A stretch of DNA of 19,467 nt from JAFGSZ01 sp964492185 (lineage in GTDB: Bacteria; Bacteroidota; Bacteroidia; Bacteroidales; UBA10428): the NCBI GenBank assembly GCA_964492185.1, contig CAZBJH010000061.1, positions 1 to 19,467 on the forward strand, written 5' to 3'. How positions within the stretch are numbered: position 1 is the stretch's first letter; the number at the start of each line of letters is the position of its first letter. Position numbers and translations under genes: made by a program. A model generated the notes under the pieces. The model saw only the letters and a program-made list of their open reading frames with translations, was not told the DNA's origin and did no database searches. Shown here piece after piece: positions 5,861 to 14,392 of the stretch.

Positions 5861-7333
5861 ATGAAAAAACTGAATGACATACTGAATAAGGTTGATGTGC
5901 TGGAAATAAAGGGCAATGAGGATATTACAGTGAATAATGTTGTGTTTGATTCACGTATGGCGCGTAAAAACGATCTGTTTGTTGCCGTAAAGGGAACACG
6001 GGCAGACGGCCATGATTTCATTCCCATGGTTATTGAAAAGCAGGTGAGTTGTATTGTTTGTGAATACTTTCCTGAAGAGAGGAGCCGGGATGTAAGCTAT
6101 GTCAAAGTGAAAGATTCGGCAAAGTCACTTGGTCTGATCGCTTCTAATTTTTACGGTAACCCTTCCCGAAAATTAAAACTCGTTGGTATTACCGGAACAA
6201 ACGGAAAAACAACAATTGCAACATTGTTGTATAAACTTTTTACCAGGCTTGGATACAAAGCCGGATTATTTTCTACAATAAGGAATTATGTCAATGATAA
6301 GGCTCTTGATGCAACACATACAACACCTGATCCGGTACAGCTCAACCGCTTATTGGACGAAATGCAAAGTGCCGGATGTGAATACGCCTTTATGGAAGTC
6401 AGCTCGCATGCTGTAAGTCAGCAACGGATCAGCGGACTGGTATTCAGCGGCGGTATTTTCACAAACCTTACACATGACCATCTTGATTATCATCACACCT
6501 TTGCTGATTATATCAAAGCCAAAAAACAATTTTTCGATGATCTTCCAAAGGATGCATTTGCACTGATCAATGCAGATGACAATAACGGGCGTGTGATGGT
6601 ACAAAATTGCAGGGCACAGGTCCATGGTTATGCTTTAAAGTCAGGAACCCGGTTTACAGCGAAAATAGTTGAAAGCCATTTTGAGGGGATGATGTTAAAC
6701 ATCGGGGGTACTGAGATGTGGACAACTTTGATCGGTGAATTCAATGCCTATAATATCCTTGCAGTATATGCATGTGCGTTATTATTCGGTCAGGACAGGG
6801 AAGAGGTAATGAAAGCAATAAGCGTACTGGAAACTGTTAGCGGAAGGTTCGAATATGTCCGTTCAAATAACGGCATAATTGCAGTGATCGATTATGCCCA
6901 TACTCCTGATGCATTAAATAATGTATTATCCACTATCAATCAGATCAAACCGGGGAACAGGGAACTAATTACCGTTGTAGGTGCCGGTGGGAACAGGGAT
7001 AAGGATAAACGTCCAATGATGGCAAAGGTTGCCGTGGAAAATAGCAATAAGGTGATTATTACATCGGATAATCCCCGGGATGAGGACCCCGAAGTGATCA
7101 TTGAAGATATGATACATGGTGTTGAAGTGCCTTATAAACAAAAAGTGCTCACGATCACAAACCGCGGGGAGGCGATAAAGACGGCCTGCATGATGGCAGG
7201 TGAGGGAGATATTATTCTTATCGCGGGCAAAGGGCATGAAACATACCAGGAGATAAGGGGGATCAGACATCATTTTAGCGACAAAGAGGAGGTATCGAAA
7301 GCCTTTATGTTAAATAATTTGAATTTACAATAA
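5861..7333 (+). CDS. murE: UDP-MurNAc-tripeptide synthetase MurE, meso-diaminopimelate type
   Basis: The 490-aa cytoplasmic ATP-dependent ligase adds the third stem-peptide residue to UDP-MurNAc-L-Ala-D-Glu. Seen: the MurE N-terminal domain with FDSR near residue 30, P-loop GITGTNGKTT (109-118, K116), TTPDP, EVSSHA, the loop THDHLDYHH, and YIKAKKQFF, in which K221 aligns with the carbamylated lysine. The substrate motif D403-N-P-R406 selects meso-diaminopimelate rather than lysine, so the envelope is predicted to contain mDAP. The HETYQ block lies near the C-terminus. The ATG at 5861 follows ftsI by 6 bp, and mraY follows 8 bp after its stop. Confidence 0.97.
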   Translation: MKKLNDILNKVDVLEIKGNEDITVNNVVFDSRMARKNDLFVAVKGTRADGHDFIPMVIEKQVSCIVCEYFPEERSRDVSYVKVKDSAKSLGLIASNFYGNPSRKLKLVGITGTNGKTTIATLLYKLFTRLGYKAGLFSTIRNYVNDKALDATHTTPDPVQLNRLLDEMQSAGCEYAFMEVSSHAVSQQRISGLVFSGGIFTNLTHDHLDYHHTFADYIKAKKQFFDDLPKDAFALINADDNNGRVMVQNCRAQVHGYALKSGTRFTAKIVESHFEGMMLNIGGTEMWTTLIGEFNAYNILAVYACALLFGQDREEVMKAISVLETVSGRFEYVRSNNGIIAVIDYAHTPDALNNVLSTINQIKPGNRELITVVGAGGNRDKDKRPMMAKVAVENSNKVIITSDNPRDEDPEVIIEDMIHGVEVPYKQKVLTITNRGEAIKTACMMAGEGDIILIAGKGHETYQEIRGIRHHFSDKEEVSKAFMLNNLNLQ

Positions 7334-7341
7334 CAGAAAGT

Positions 7342-8592
7342 ATGTTATATTATCTGTTCAGTTATTTAGAGCAACTTGATGTGCCCGGAGCAGGGGTTTT
7401 TCAATATATTTCATTCCGGTCGTCGATGGCTATTATCACCTCCCTTATCATATCTATGCTGTTTGGTAAAAAGATCATTAATTTATTACAAAAAAAACAG
7501 ATCGGGGAGGTTGTCAGGGATCTTGGACTCCATGGACAGATGCAAAAGCGGGGTACACCAACCATGGGAGGAGTTATTATTCTGGCATCCATATTAATAC
7601 CTGTATTATTGTTTGGGGATTTGTTGAATATTTATGTCATCCTGATGCTGATTACCACAATATGGCTTGGATTTGTCGGTTTTTTGGATGATTACATTAA
7701 AGTATTTAAAAATAATAAGGAAGGCTTAAGGGCTAAGTTTAAGATTGGAGGTCAGATCGTTTTGGGGCTCGTTATCGGGATGACAATGTATTTTAATGAA
7801 GATGTGGTTGTTCGTGAAAAGGTTTACCTGGAAGGAGGAGTTCCCGTAACTGAAATTGTTGAAGACGAGGACACGGGCAAGAGTGTTGAGGTATATGTTA
7901 CAAGGGATGTTAAATCCACAAGGGTGAATGTTCCCTTTTTAAAAAACAATGAGTTTGATTATGCCAACCTTATTGGTTTTCTGGGAGAAAAGGCTCAAGA
8001 ATGGGCCTGGGTGGTGGTTGTGCTTGCTATTATACTTATTGTTACCGCGGTATCGAACGGAGCAAACCTTACTGACGGCCTTGACGGACTGGCAGCCGGA
8101 ACATCTGCCATTATAGGGACCACCCTTGGTGTTCTGGCTTATCTTTCAGGTAACCTTATTTATTCCGATTATCTTAATATTATGTATATCCCTCATACCG
8201 GTGAACTGGTGGTTTATATGAGTGCCTTTATCGGTGCAATGGTCGGGTTTTTATGGTATAATTCATATCCTGCCCAGGTTTTCATGGGAGATACAGGCAG
8301 TCTCTCCATAGGTGGGGTCATTGCGGTTTTCGCCATACTTATACGGAAGGAATTGCTTATTCCCATATTATGCGGGATATTTTTTGTTGAGAGTCTGTCA
8401 GTGTTAATTCAGGTTACTTATTTTAAAATAACGCGACGTAAATATGGAGAGGGAAAACGTATATTACAAATGTCGCCTCTTCATCATCATTATCAGCTAA
8501 AGGGTTATCCCGAACCCAAAATTGTTACACGGTTCTGGATTGTCGGGATTTTATTGGCAGTAATATCAGTTATAACGTTAAAAATTCGATAA
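7342..8592 (+). CDS. mraY: Phospho-MurNAc-pentapeptide-transferase MraY
   Basis: The 416-aa polytopic inner-membrane enzyme attaches phospho-MurNAc-pentapeptide to undecaprenyl phosphate, giving lipid I. Seen: about ten hydrophobic segments, RxKRGTPTMGG near residues 69-79, the aspartate pair D116-D117 in FLDDYIK, NLTDGLDGLA (242-251) with catalytic-site D245 and D248, a magnesium-site loop around FMGDTGSL, and the SPLHHHYQ motif (378-385). It is about 55 residues longer than E. coli MraY. The extra length is a charged, non-membrane insert at about 154-215 rich in E, D, V and T, a size usual for Bacteroidota but not for Proteobacteria. It lies 8 bp after murE and 3 bp before murD. Confidence 0.97.
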   Translation: MLYYLFSYLEQLDVPGAGVFQYISFRSSMAIITSLIISMLFGKKIINLLQKKQIGEVVRDLGLHGQMQKRGTPTMGGVIILASILIPVLLFGDLLNIYVILMLITTIWLGFVGFLDDYIKVFKNNKEGLRAKFKIGGQIVLGLVIGMTMYFNEDVVVREKVYLEGGVPVTEIVEDEDTGKSVEVYVTRDVKSTRVNVPFLKNNEFDYANLIGFLGEKAQEWAWVVVVLAIILIVTAVSNGANLTDGLDGLAAGTSAIIGTTLGVLAYLSGNLIYSDYLNIMYIPHTGELVVYMSAFIGAMVGFLWYNSYPAQVFMGDTGSLSIGGVIAVFAILIRKELLIPILCGIFFVESLSVLIQVTYFKITRRKYGEGKRILQMSPLHHHYQLKGYPEPKIVTRFWIVGILLAVISVITLKIR

Positions 8593-8595
8593 ACG

Positions 8596-9933
8596 ATGGA
8601 AGACAGAATTGTTATTCTAGGTGCCGGTGAAAGTGGAACAGGGGCCGCTGTGCTTGCAAAAAAGCAGGGACTGGATGTTTTTGTATCTGACTATGGCAGG
8701 ATAAAGAATCATTATAAGGAGATCTTGTATACTTACGAGATCGAGTGGGAAGAAGAAAAACATACCGAGCGGCTGATCCTTAATGCTGATGAAATTATCA
8801 AAAGTCCGGGTATATCTGAGAAGTCGGAAATTATCCAACTGGTAAGGAAAAAAGGTATACGTATCATATCGGAAATTGAATTTGCAGGGAGGTATACCAG
8901 TGCAAGAAAGGTTTGTATTACCGGGAGTAACGGCAAAACCACAACAACATCATTGTTGCACCATATGATGAAAAAGGCCAACCTTAACTGCGGGATCGCA
9001 GGTAATATAGGAAGAAGCTTTGCTATGTCGGTTGCAATGGACCATTATGATTTTTATGTGCTTGAAGTGAGTAGTTTTCAACTTGACGGATTATATGAGT
9101 TCAGACCTGATATTGCTATTCTTCTTAATATAACGCCCGACCATCTCGACAGGTATGATTATAACCTGCAAAAGTATGTTGACTCAAAATTTAAACTGAC
9201 ACAAAATCTTTCGGAAGAAGATTATTTTATTTATTGTTCTGATGATGAGATTACTATCCGGGAATTGGAAAGGATAGTTATGAAAGCCAAGCAACTGGGA
9301 TTTTCAATAAAGAGCAAACAGCATCATGGTGCATATATTGAAGATGGCAATATTAACCTTCATACCAATAATGATATTTTTTCAATGGCACTTAATGACC
9401 TTGCCCTGCGGGGAAAACACAATATATATAATTCAATGGCCGCGGGTCTTGCCGGTAAAGTACTGGATATCAGGAAAGAAACTATCCGGCAAAGTTTGAT
9501 GGATTTCAAAGGAGTGGAGCACAGGCTGGAAAGGTTTATTAAAGTTCACGGGATTGAGTTTATTAATGATTCAAAAGCCACTAATGTTAATTCAACATGG
9601 TATGCATTAGAGAGCATGACAGCACCCGTGGTATGGATAGCGGGTGGTGTTGATAAGGGAAATGATTATCAGGCATTGATGGATATCATAAAAGATAAAG
9701 TTAAAGCCCTGGTGTGTATAGGTAAAGATAACAGCAAACTGCACGAAACTTTTGACGGCATTATTCCTCATGTTATTGACGCCGGTTCAATGAAAGAAGC
9801 AGTTACAAAAGCATATAAACTGGGGGAAAAAGATGATGTTGTTCTGCTGTCACCCGCGTGTGCCAGTTTCGACCTGTTTGAAAACTATGAAGACCGGGGG
9901 CGGCAATTTAAAGAGTATGTACGTGAGCTATAA
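8596..9933 (+). CDS. murD: UDP-MurNAc-L-alanine:D-glutamate ligase MurD
   Basis: The 445-aa cytoplasmic ligase adds D-Glu to UDP-MurNAc-L-Ala using ATP. Seen: an N-terminal Rossmann-like start (VILGAGESGTGAA), KSPGI, P-loop GSNGKTTTT (110-118, K114), EVSSFQL, the loop NITPDHLDRY, K198 in the YVDSKFKL context aligning with the carbamylated lysine, GVEHRLE, NDSKATN, and the C-terminal SPACASFDLFENYEDRG. The length is typical. It is spaced 3 bp from both mraY and ftsW, so it is certainly in the same transcription unit. Confidence 0.97.
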   Translation: MEDRIVILGAGESGTGAAVLAKKQGLDVFVSDYGRIKNHYKEILYTYEIEWEEEKHTERLILNADEIIKSPGISEKSEIIQLVRKKGIRIISEIEFAGRYTSARKVCITGSNGKTTTTSLLHHMMKKANLNCGIAGNIGRSFAMSVAMDHYDFYVLEVSSFQLDGLYEFRPDIAILLNITPDHLDRYDYNLQKYVDSKFKLTQNLSEEDYFIYCSDDEITIRELERIVMKAKQLGFSIKSKQHHGAYIEDGNINLHTNNDIFSMALNDLALRGKHNIYNSMAAGLAGKVLDIRKETIRQSLMDFKGVEHRLERFIKVHGIEFINDSKATNVNSTWYALESMTAPVVWIAGGVDKGNDYQALMDIIKDKVKALVCIGKDNSKLHETFDGIIPHVIDAGSMKEAVTKAYKLGEKDDVVLLSPACASFDLFENYEDRGRQFKEYVREL

Positions 9934-9936
9934 GAT

Positions 9937-11097
9937 ATGAATATATCTGTAAGAAAATATTTAAAGGGTGACGGGATCATCTGGGGAGTAGTGCTGATAC
10001 TTTCAATTGCCTCGCTGCTGGCTGTTTATAGCTCTACCGGGAGTCTTGCATATAAATATCAGAGCGGCAATACCAGTTATTATATTTTAAAGCACGCCAC
10101 TTTTTTATTTATCGGGCTGCTTCTGATATTTATTATTCATCTGATCCCTTATAAATATTTTTCACGATTATCACAATTGTTACTTGTTTCAGCAATTCCC
10201 TTATTGTTCATCACATTGTTTACAGGTACACGTGTTAATGAAGCAAGCCGGTGGCTTACTTTGCCCGGACTTGGATTTACATTTCAAACTTCTGACCTGG
10301 CAAAACTGGCACTGATAATGTACCTGGCCAGGGGTTTATCTATGAAGCAAAACAGGATCAATGATCTCAGAAATACTTTTCTGCCCCTGATCATACCTGT
10401 TATAGTTGTATGCGTGCTCATTATACCTGAAAATTTTTCAACAGCAGCTATATTATTTGGTACATCTGTCACATTGCTTTTTATTGGAAGAATAAGATTT
10501 AAATACCTTATTACATCATTTACCATAATAGTTCTTTTTTTTGTAATGTATATCGGCACTATGCTGCTGATCGAAAAAGAAGGCAGGGTTGAAACCTGGA
10601 AGAACCGTATTGAAAGTTATATAAGTAAGGACAGTGAAAGCAATTTTCAGGTTGAACAATCCAAGATCGCTATTTCAACCGGCGGATTCATAGGCAAAGG
10701 ACCGGGTAACAGCGTGCAGCGTAATTTTCTTCCTCATCCGTATTCAGATTTTATATATGCCATAATCATTGAAGAGTACGGATTTGCAGGTGGTGTAGTG
10801 ATCATGTTTCTTTACTTCTACCTGTTGTTCAGGGCAGGAGTGATAGTGCGTAAATCAAAACGTACATTCCCGGCTTTCCTGGTCATTGGCCTTACCATTT
10901 TGCTCGTGTTCCAGGCCATGGTCAATATGGCCGTGGCTGTTAACCTGGTTCCGGTAACAGGCCAGACCCTTCCGCTTGTAAGCATGGGAGGTTCGTCAAT
11001 GTTATTTACATGCACATCATTGGGGATTATACTGAGTGTCAGCCGTACAATGAATGCTCAACAAGAAAAAACCAACAATGAAAAACAGGAATCATAA
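9937..11097 (+). CDS. ftsW: Septal peptidoglycan polymerase FtsW (SEDS family)
   Basis: The 386-aa polytopic glycosyltransferase polymerises lipid II at the septum with FtsI. Seen: about ten hydrophobic segments, the sequence RWLTLPGLGFTFQTSDLAKL (106-125, the SEDS region ending in a conserved xSDLAK), IPEN (163-166), the large periplasmic loop with AISTGGFIGKGPGNS (245-259), LPHPYSDFIY (265-274) in which D271 aligns with the essential aspartate of SEDS enzymes, and TGQTLPLVSMGGSSM near residue 350. The C-terminal tail (about 370-386) is short and polar. The end overlaps the murG start by 20 bp. FtsW rather than RodA is chosen because of the dcw context. Confidence 0.95.
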   Translation: MNISVRKYLKGDGIIWGVVLILSIASLLAVYSSTGSLAYKYQSGNTSYYILKHATFLFIGLLLIFIIHLIPYKYFSRLSQLLLVSAIPLLFITLFTGTRVNEASRWLTLPGLGFTFQTSDLAKLALIMYLARGLSMKQNRINDLRNTFLPLIIPVIVVCVLIIPENFSTAAILFGTSVTLLFIGRIRFKYLITSFTIIVLFFVMYIGTMLLIEKEGRVETWKNRIESYISKDSESNFQVEQSKIAISTGGFIGKGPGNSVQRNFLPHPYSDFIYAIIIEEYGFAGGVVIMFLYFYLLFRAGVIVRKSKRTFPAFLVIGLTILLVFQAMVNMAVAVNLVPVTGQTLPLVSMGGSSMLFTCTSLGIILSVSRTMNAQQEKTNNEKQES

Positions 11098-12202
11098 AAT
11101 TGTTATAAGCGGCGGAGGGACCGGCGGACATGTTTTTCCGGCTATTTCAATTGCCAGGGAGTTGACAAAACGTTATCCCGGGGCTGATATCCTGTTTGTA
11201 GGTGCCAGGGATCGTATGGAGATGGAAAGGGTGCCGGCTGCCGGTTATCGTATAGTTGGATTACCGGTAAGAGGGTTTTACAGGACACTGATATTTAAGA
11301 ATATTATCGTTCTGTTTCAATTAATCAAAAGCCTGAAGAAGGCTAAGGAGATACTAAAAGAATTTCAACCGGATATTGTTATCGGTGTCGGAGGATATGC
11401 CAGCGGACCGGTACTGTACAAAGCTGCTAAACGCGGTATTCCTGTGATAATACAAGAACAAAACTCGTATGCCGGTGTTACCAACCGCCTGCTTTCGAAA
11501 AAGGCAAATAAGATATGTGTGGCATACGATGGCATGGAGAAATATTTTCCACAGGGGAAAATAGTGCTGACAGGCAACCCGGTAAGGGATGAATTAATTG
11601 ATGTTAGTAAATATGTTTCTGAAGCCGGAGAAGCTTTCAAAGTAAAGAAGGATCTTCCCGTACTTCTGATATTGGGTGGAAGCCTCGGGGCCGGGACTAT
11701 AAACAGCAGTGTGCTGGAGAATATTAAACTGCTTAATAACTCAGATGTACAGGTTTTATGGCAGACAGGAAAAATTTATTTTAAAGAAGCTGAAACAGCC
11801 CTGAAAAATAATAAGAACAATAACATTCAGGTGTTTGATTTTATTGACAGAATGGAGCTGGCTTATTCAGTAGCAAGCCTTATAATTTCACGGGCGGGAG
11901 CATGCACTATCTCCGAATTATGCCTTGTTGGAAAGCCGGTAATTCTGGTCCCTTCGCCTAATGTTGCTGAAGATCACCAGACTAAGAATGCACTGGCCCT
12001 GGTAAAAAATAACGCGGCTGTTATGATACCCGACTCTGAAGCAAGGGATAATCTCATTCCCGAAGCATTGATGATTTTAAAGGACAATGATATGATGAAC
12101 AGCCTGGGCCATAATTGCGCCGGGATGGCCATTCCTGATTCTGCAGCCAGAATTGTGAATGAAGCAGATCATTTATTGAAACAAATAACAAATAATAATT
12201 GA
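11078..12202 (+). CDS. murG: UDP-GlcNAc:lipid I N-acetylglucosaminyltransferase MurG
   Basis: The 374-aa peripheral membrane enzyme adds GlcNAc to lipid I to make lipid II. Seen: the first glycine-rich loop SGGGTGGH (11-18), IGVGGYASGP, the lipid-site region QEQNSYAGVTNR, GNPVRDEL, the second Rossmann loop LGGSLGAG, and the nucleotide-sugar site SRAGACTISELCLVGKP followed by PNVAEDHQ. I chose the ATG at 11078, which gives the usual few residues before the GGTGGH loop. An in-frame ATG at 11054 would add eight residues (LNKKKPT and the next Met) and deepen the overlap with ftsW to 44 bp. Its stop codon TGA overlaps the TTG start of murC. Confidence 0.95.
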   Translation: MKNRNHKIVISGGGTGGHVFPAISIARELTKRYPGADILFVGARDRMEMERVPAAGYRIVGLPVRGFYRTLIFKNIIVLFQLIKSLKKAKEILKEFQPDIVIGVGGYASGPVLYKAAKRGIPVIIQEQNSYAGVTNRLLSKKANKICVAYDGMEKYFPQGKIVLTGNPVRDELIDVSKYVSEAGEAFKVKKDLPVLLILGGSLGAGTINSSVLENIKLLNNSDVQVLWQTGKIYFKEAETALKNNKNNNIQVFDFIDRMELAYSVASLIISRAGACTISELCLVGKPVILVPSPNVAEDHQTKNALALVKNNAAVMIPDSEARDNLIPEALMILKDNDMMNSLGHNCAGMAIPDSAARIVNEADHLLKQITNNN

Positions 12203-13593
12203 AAGAATTAATTATACATAGGGTATATTTTGCAGGAATTGGCGGTATCGGTATGAGTGCCCTGGCCAGGTATTTTTATTCATCAGGGAAATTAGTTGCA
12301 GGCTATGATAAAACCCCGGGCAGAATTACCGGATCTTTGGAGGAAGAAGGTATACATATTCACTATTCAGATGACATAAATTGCATACCTGAAGAATTTA
12401 AGGATCCGGAGGGAACCCTTGTCGTCTATACACCCGCGATACCCGGTGATCATAAGGAATTGAACTGGTTCGTGAAAAATGGTTTTGTTGTAATGAAGCG
12501 TGCTGCCCTGCTGGGCCGGCTTACTGCTGATAAGAAAGCGGTAACTGTTGCAGGGACTCACGGTAAAACAACGATATCTACTATGATAAGTCATATCCTT
12601 TATCATTCGCCGGTTGGTTGTACAGCTTTTTTGGGAGGTATCTCGAAAAATTTCCATTCCAACCTGGTGTTATCGTCATTATCGGAATATGTGGTCACTG
12701 AAGCTGATGAATATGACCGGTCATTTTTAAATCTTTACCCTTACATTTCAGTGATCACTGCAATGGATGAAGATCATCTTGATATTTACGGGGACAAGTC
12801 GGGGCTTACTGATTCATTTAACCGGTTTTTAAGCCAAACCAAACCCGGTGGAACCATAATATATAAGCACGGATTATCTGTTAACAGGCCTGAACATATT
12901 GGAGCGGCTTATACTTATTCATTGCATGGCCCTTCCGATTTTTATGCCTCATCAATAAGTACACGGGAGATGATGCATTGTTTTGATCTGGTGACCCCCG
13001 GGGGCCTGATTAAAGATCTTTGTTGCGGACTTCCGGGAATTATCAACGTGGAGAATGCAGTAGCAGCATCAGCAGTTGCTGTATTGCTTGGAGCAGCCGA
13101 GACAAGCCTGAGAACATCCTTAAATACATTTGCAGGGATTGAACGCAGGTTTGATCTTCAGCTGGTTTCGGAAAAGGTTATCTATATTGACGATTATGCT
13201 CATCATCCGGTTGAACTGGAAGCATTTATCGGATCGGTTCGTGAACTTTTCCCCGGGAAAAGGCTAACAGGCATCTTTCAGCCTCATTTATATTCGAGGA
13301 CAAAAGATTTCGCACCTGGATTTGCAAGAAGCCTCAGCAAACTGGATGAATTGATTCTGCTGGATATTTATCCGGCGAGAGAAAAAGCTATTCCCGGGGT
13401 TAGTTCGGAGTTGATCTTTGATAAGCTAAAGATAGATAAAAAAATAATCTGCCGTAAGGAAGATTTGTTGAAGCAGCTTGATCTGATTGAACCTGAAGTA
13501 TTATTAAGCATGGGAGCCGGTGATATTGACCGGTTTACACTCCCTATAAGAGAACTGTTAATAGAGAAGTATAAATTGCAGAATACAGTATGA
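12199..13593 (+). CDS. murC: UDP-MurNAc:L-alanine ligase MurC, TTG start
   Basis: The 464-aa cytoplasmic ligase adds the first stem-peptide residue, L-Ala, to UDP-MurNAc. Seen: N-terminal GIGGIGMSALA, YTPAIP, P-loop GTHGKTT (119-125, K123), EADEYDRSFL, MDEDHLDIYG, GIERRFD, the DDYAHHP block and FQPHLYSRT. The start must be the TTG at 12199: an in-frame TAA (12196-12198) lies directly before it and the first in-frame ATG is inside the conserved GIGMSA motif. The TTG shares bases with the murG stop (TTGA), so translation is probably coupled by termination-reinitiation. Its own stop overlaps the ftsQ start (ATGA). Confidence 0.96.
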   Translation: MKELIIHRVYFAGIGGIGMSALARYFYSSGKLVAGYDKTPGRITGSLEEEGIHIHYSDDINCIPEEFKDPEGTLVVYTPAIPGDHKELNWFVKNGFVVMKRAALLGRLTADKKAVTVAGTHGKTTISTMISHILYHSPVGCTAFLGGISKNFHSNLVLSSLSEYVVTEADEYDRSFLNLYPYISVITAMDEDHLDIYGDKSGLTDSFNRFLSQTKPGGTIIYKHGLSVNRPEHIGAAYTYSLHGPSDFYASSISTREMMHCFDLVTPGGLIKDLCCGLPGIINVENAVAASAVAVLLGAAETSLRTSLNTFAGIERRFDLQLVSEKVIYIDDYAHHPVELEAFIGSVRELFPGKRLTGIFQPHLYSRTKDFAPGFARSLSKLDELILLDIYPAREKAIPGVSSELIFDKLKIDKKIICRKEDLLKQLDLIEPEVLLSMGAGDIDRFTLPIRELLIEKYKLQNTV

Positions 13594-14387
13594 GGAAAAG
13601 ATACACATCCATATTAATTTGGCTGGCAGTGTCGGTATATCTGTTTGTAGCTTTGGGATTTGCCACTGACAGGTACAGTAATACTCTTTGCAATACGATC
13701 AATGTTACGGTACTTGACAGCGTTAATTACTGTTTTGTAAATCCTGAGGATATAGTCACTCTTTTACAGGAAAACAATCTCGATATTCTGGGGAAGCCGC
13801 TTAGCATGATAAATCTTAAAAATATTGAAGAGATAGTGCTCAGTGAAAGAGTGCTTGAAAATGCAGCTGTATACATAACCGCGGAAGGAGTGCTGAATGT
13901 TGATGTACGGCAAAGGAATCCAATGGTAAGAATAGAGAATTTGCACGGGCAGGATTATTTCCTGGATAATTCAGGTAACATTATCAATGTGTCAGGCCGT
14001 TTCAGTCCGCATGTTCTTATTGCCAATGGCAGTATATATGAACCCTTTGATATTGACACGGTCAGGAATATTTTTGATGCTGTAAGGAATTATCCGGCAA
14101 ATGATGATGACATTTATTATGATCTTTTCGAGCTTGCAGGATTTATTACAAGTGATGAATTCTGGAATGCACAGATTGTACAGTTATACTGGAATGAAAA
14201 AGACGAGTTTGAATTAATACCAAGGGTCGGGTCACATATTATATTACTTGGAGATATAACTGACTATAAAACAAAGCTTGAAAATCTCAAGCTGCTTTAC
14301 AGGGAAGGATTCAGCAGAATGGGATGGAACAATTATATTATTATTAATTTGAAATTCAGGAATCAAATTGTTTGCACTAAAATATAA
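13590..14387 (+). CDS. ftsQ: Cell division protein FtsQ/DivIB-like
   Basis: The 265-aa bitopic inner-membrane protein links FtsL and other divisome members to the ring. Seen: a short basic cytoplasmic start (MRKRY), one membrane segment at about 7-25, a POTRA-like region at about 36-115 that ends in VDVRQRNPMVRI (the family's VxVxERxPxA-type strand), and a beta-rich domain with YFLDNSGNII and a late QLYW / IPRVGSHIILLG pattern. Overall conservation is low, as is usual for FtsQ. The call relies on these features plus the position between murC and ftsA. The start ATG overlaps the murC stop, and ftsA begins 5 bp after its stop. Confidence 0.9.
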   Translation: MRKRYTSILIWLAVSVYLFVALGFATDRYSNTLCNTINVTVLDSVNYCFVNPEDIVTLLQENNLDILGKPLSMINLKNIEEIVLSERVLENAAVYITAEGVLNVDVRQRNPMVRIENLHGQDYFLDNSGNIINVSGRFSPHVLIANGSIYEPFDIDTVRNIFDAVRNYPANDDDIYYDLFELAGFITSDEFWNAQIVQLYWNEKDEFELIPRVGSHIILLGDITDYKTKLENLKLLYREGFSRMGWNNYIIINLKFRNQIVCTKI

Positions 14388-14392
14388 GAATT

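Noticed and set aside
11054..11077. Upstream in-frame ATG for murG at 11054
   Set aside because: It places eight extra lysine-rich residues before the usual short MurG N-terminus and lengthens the overlap with ftsW. It is possible but less likely than 11078.
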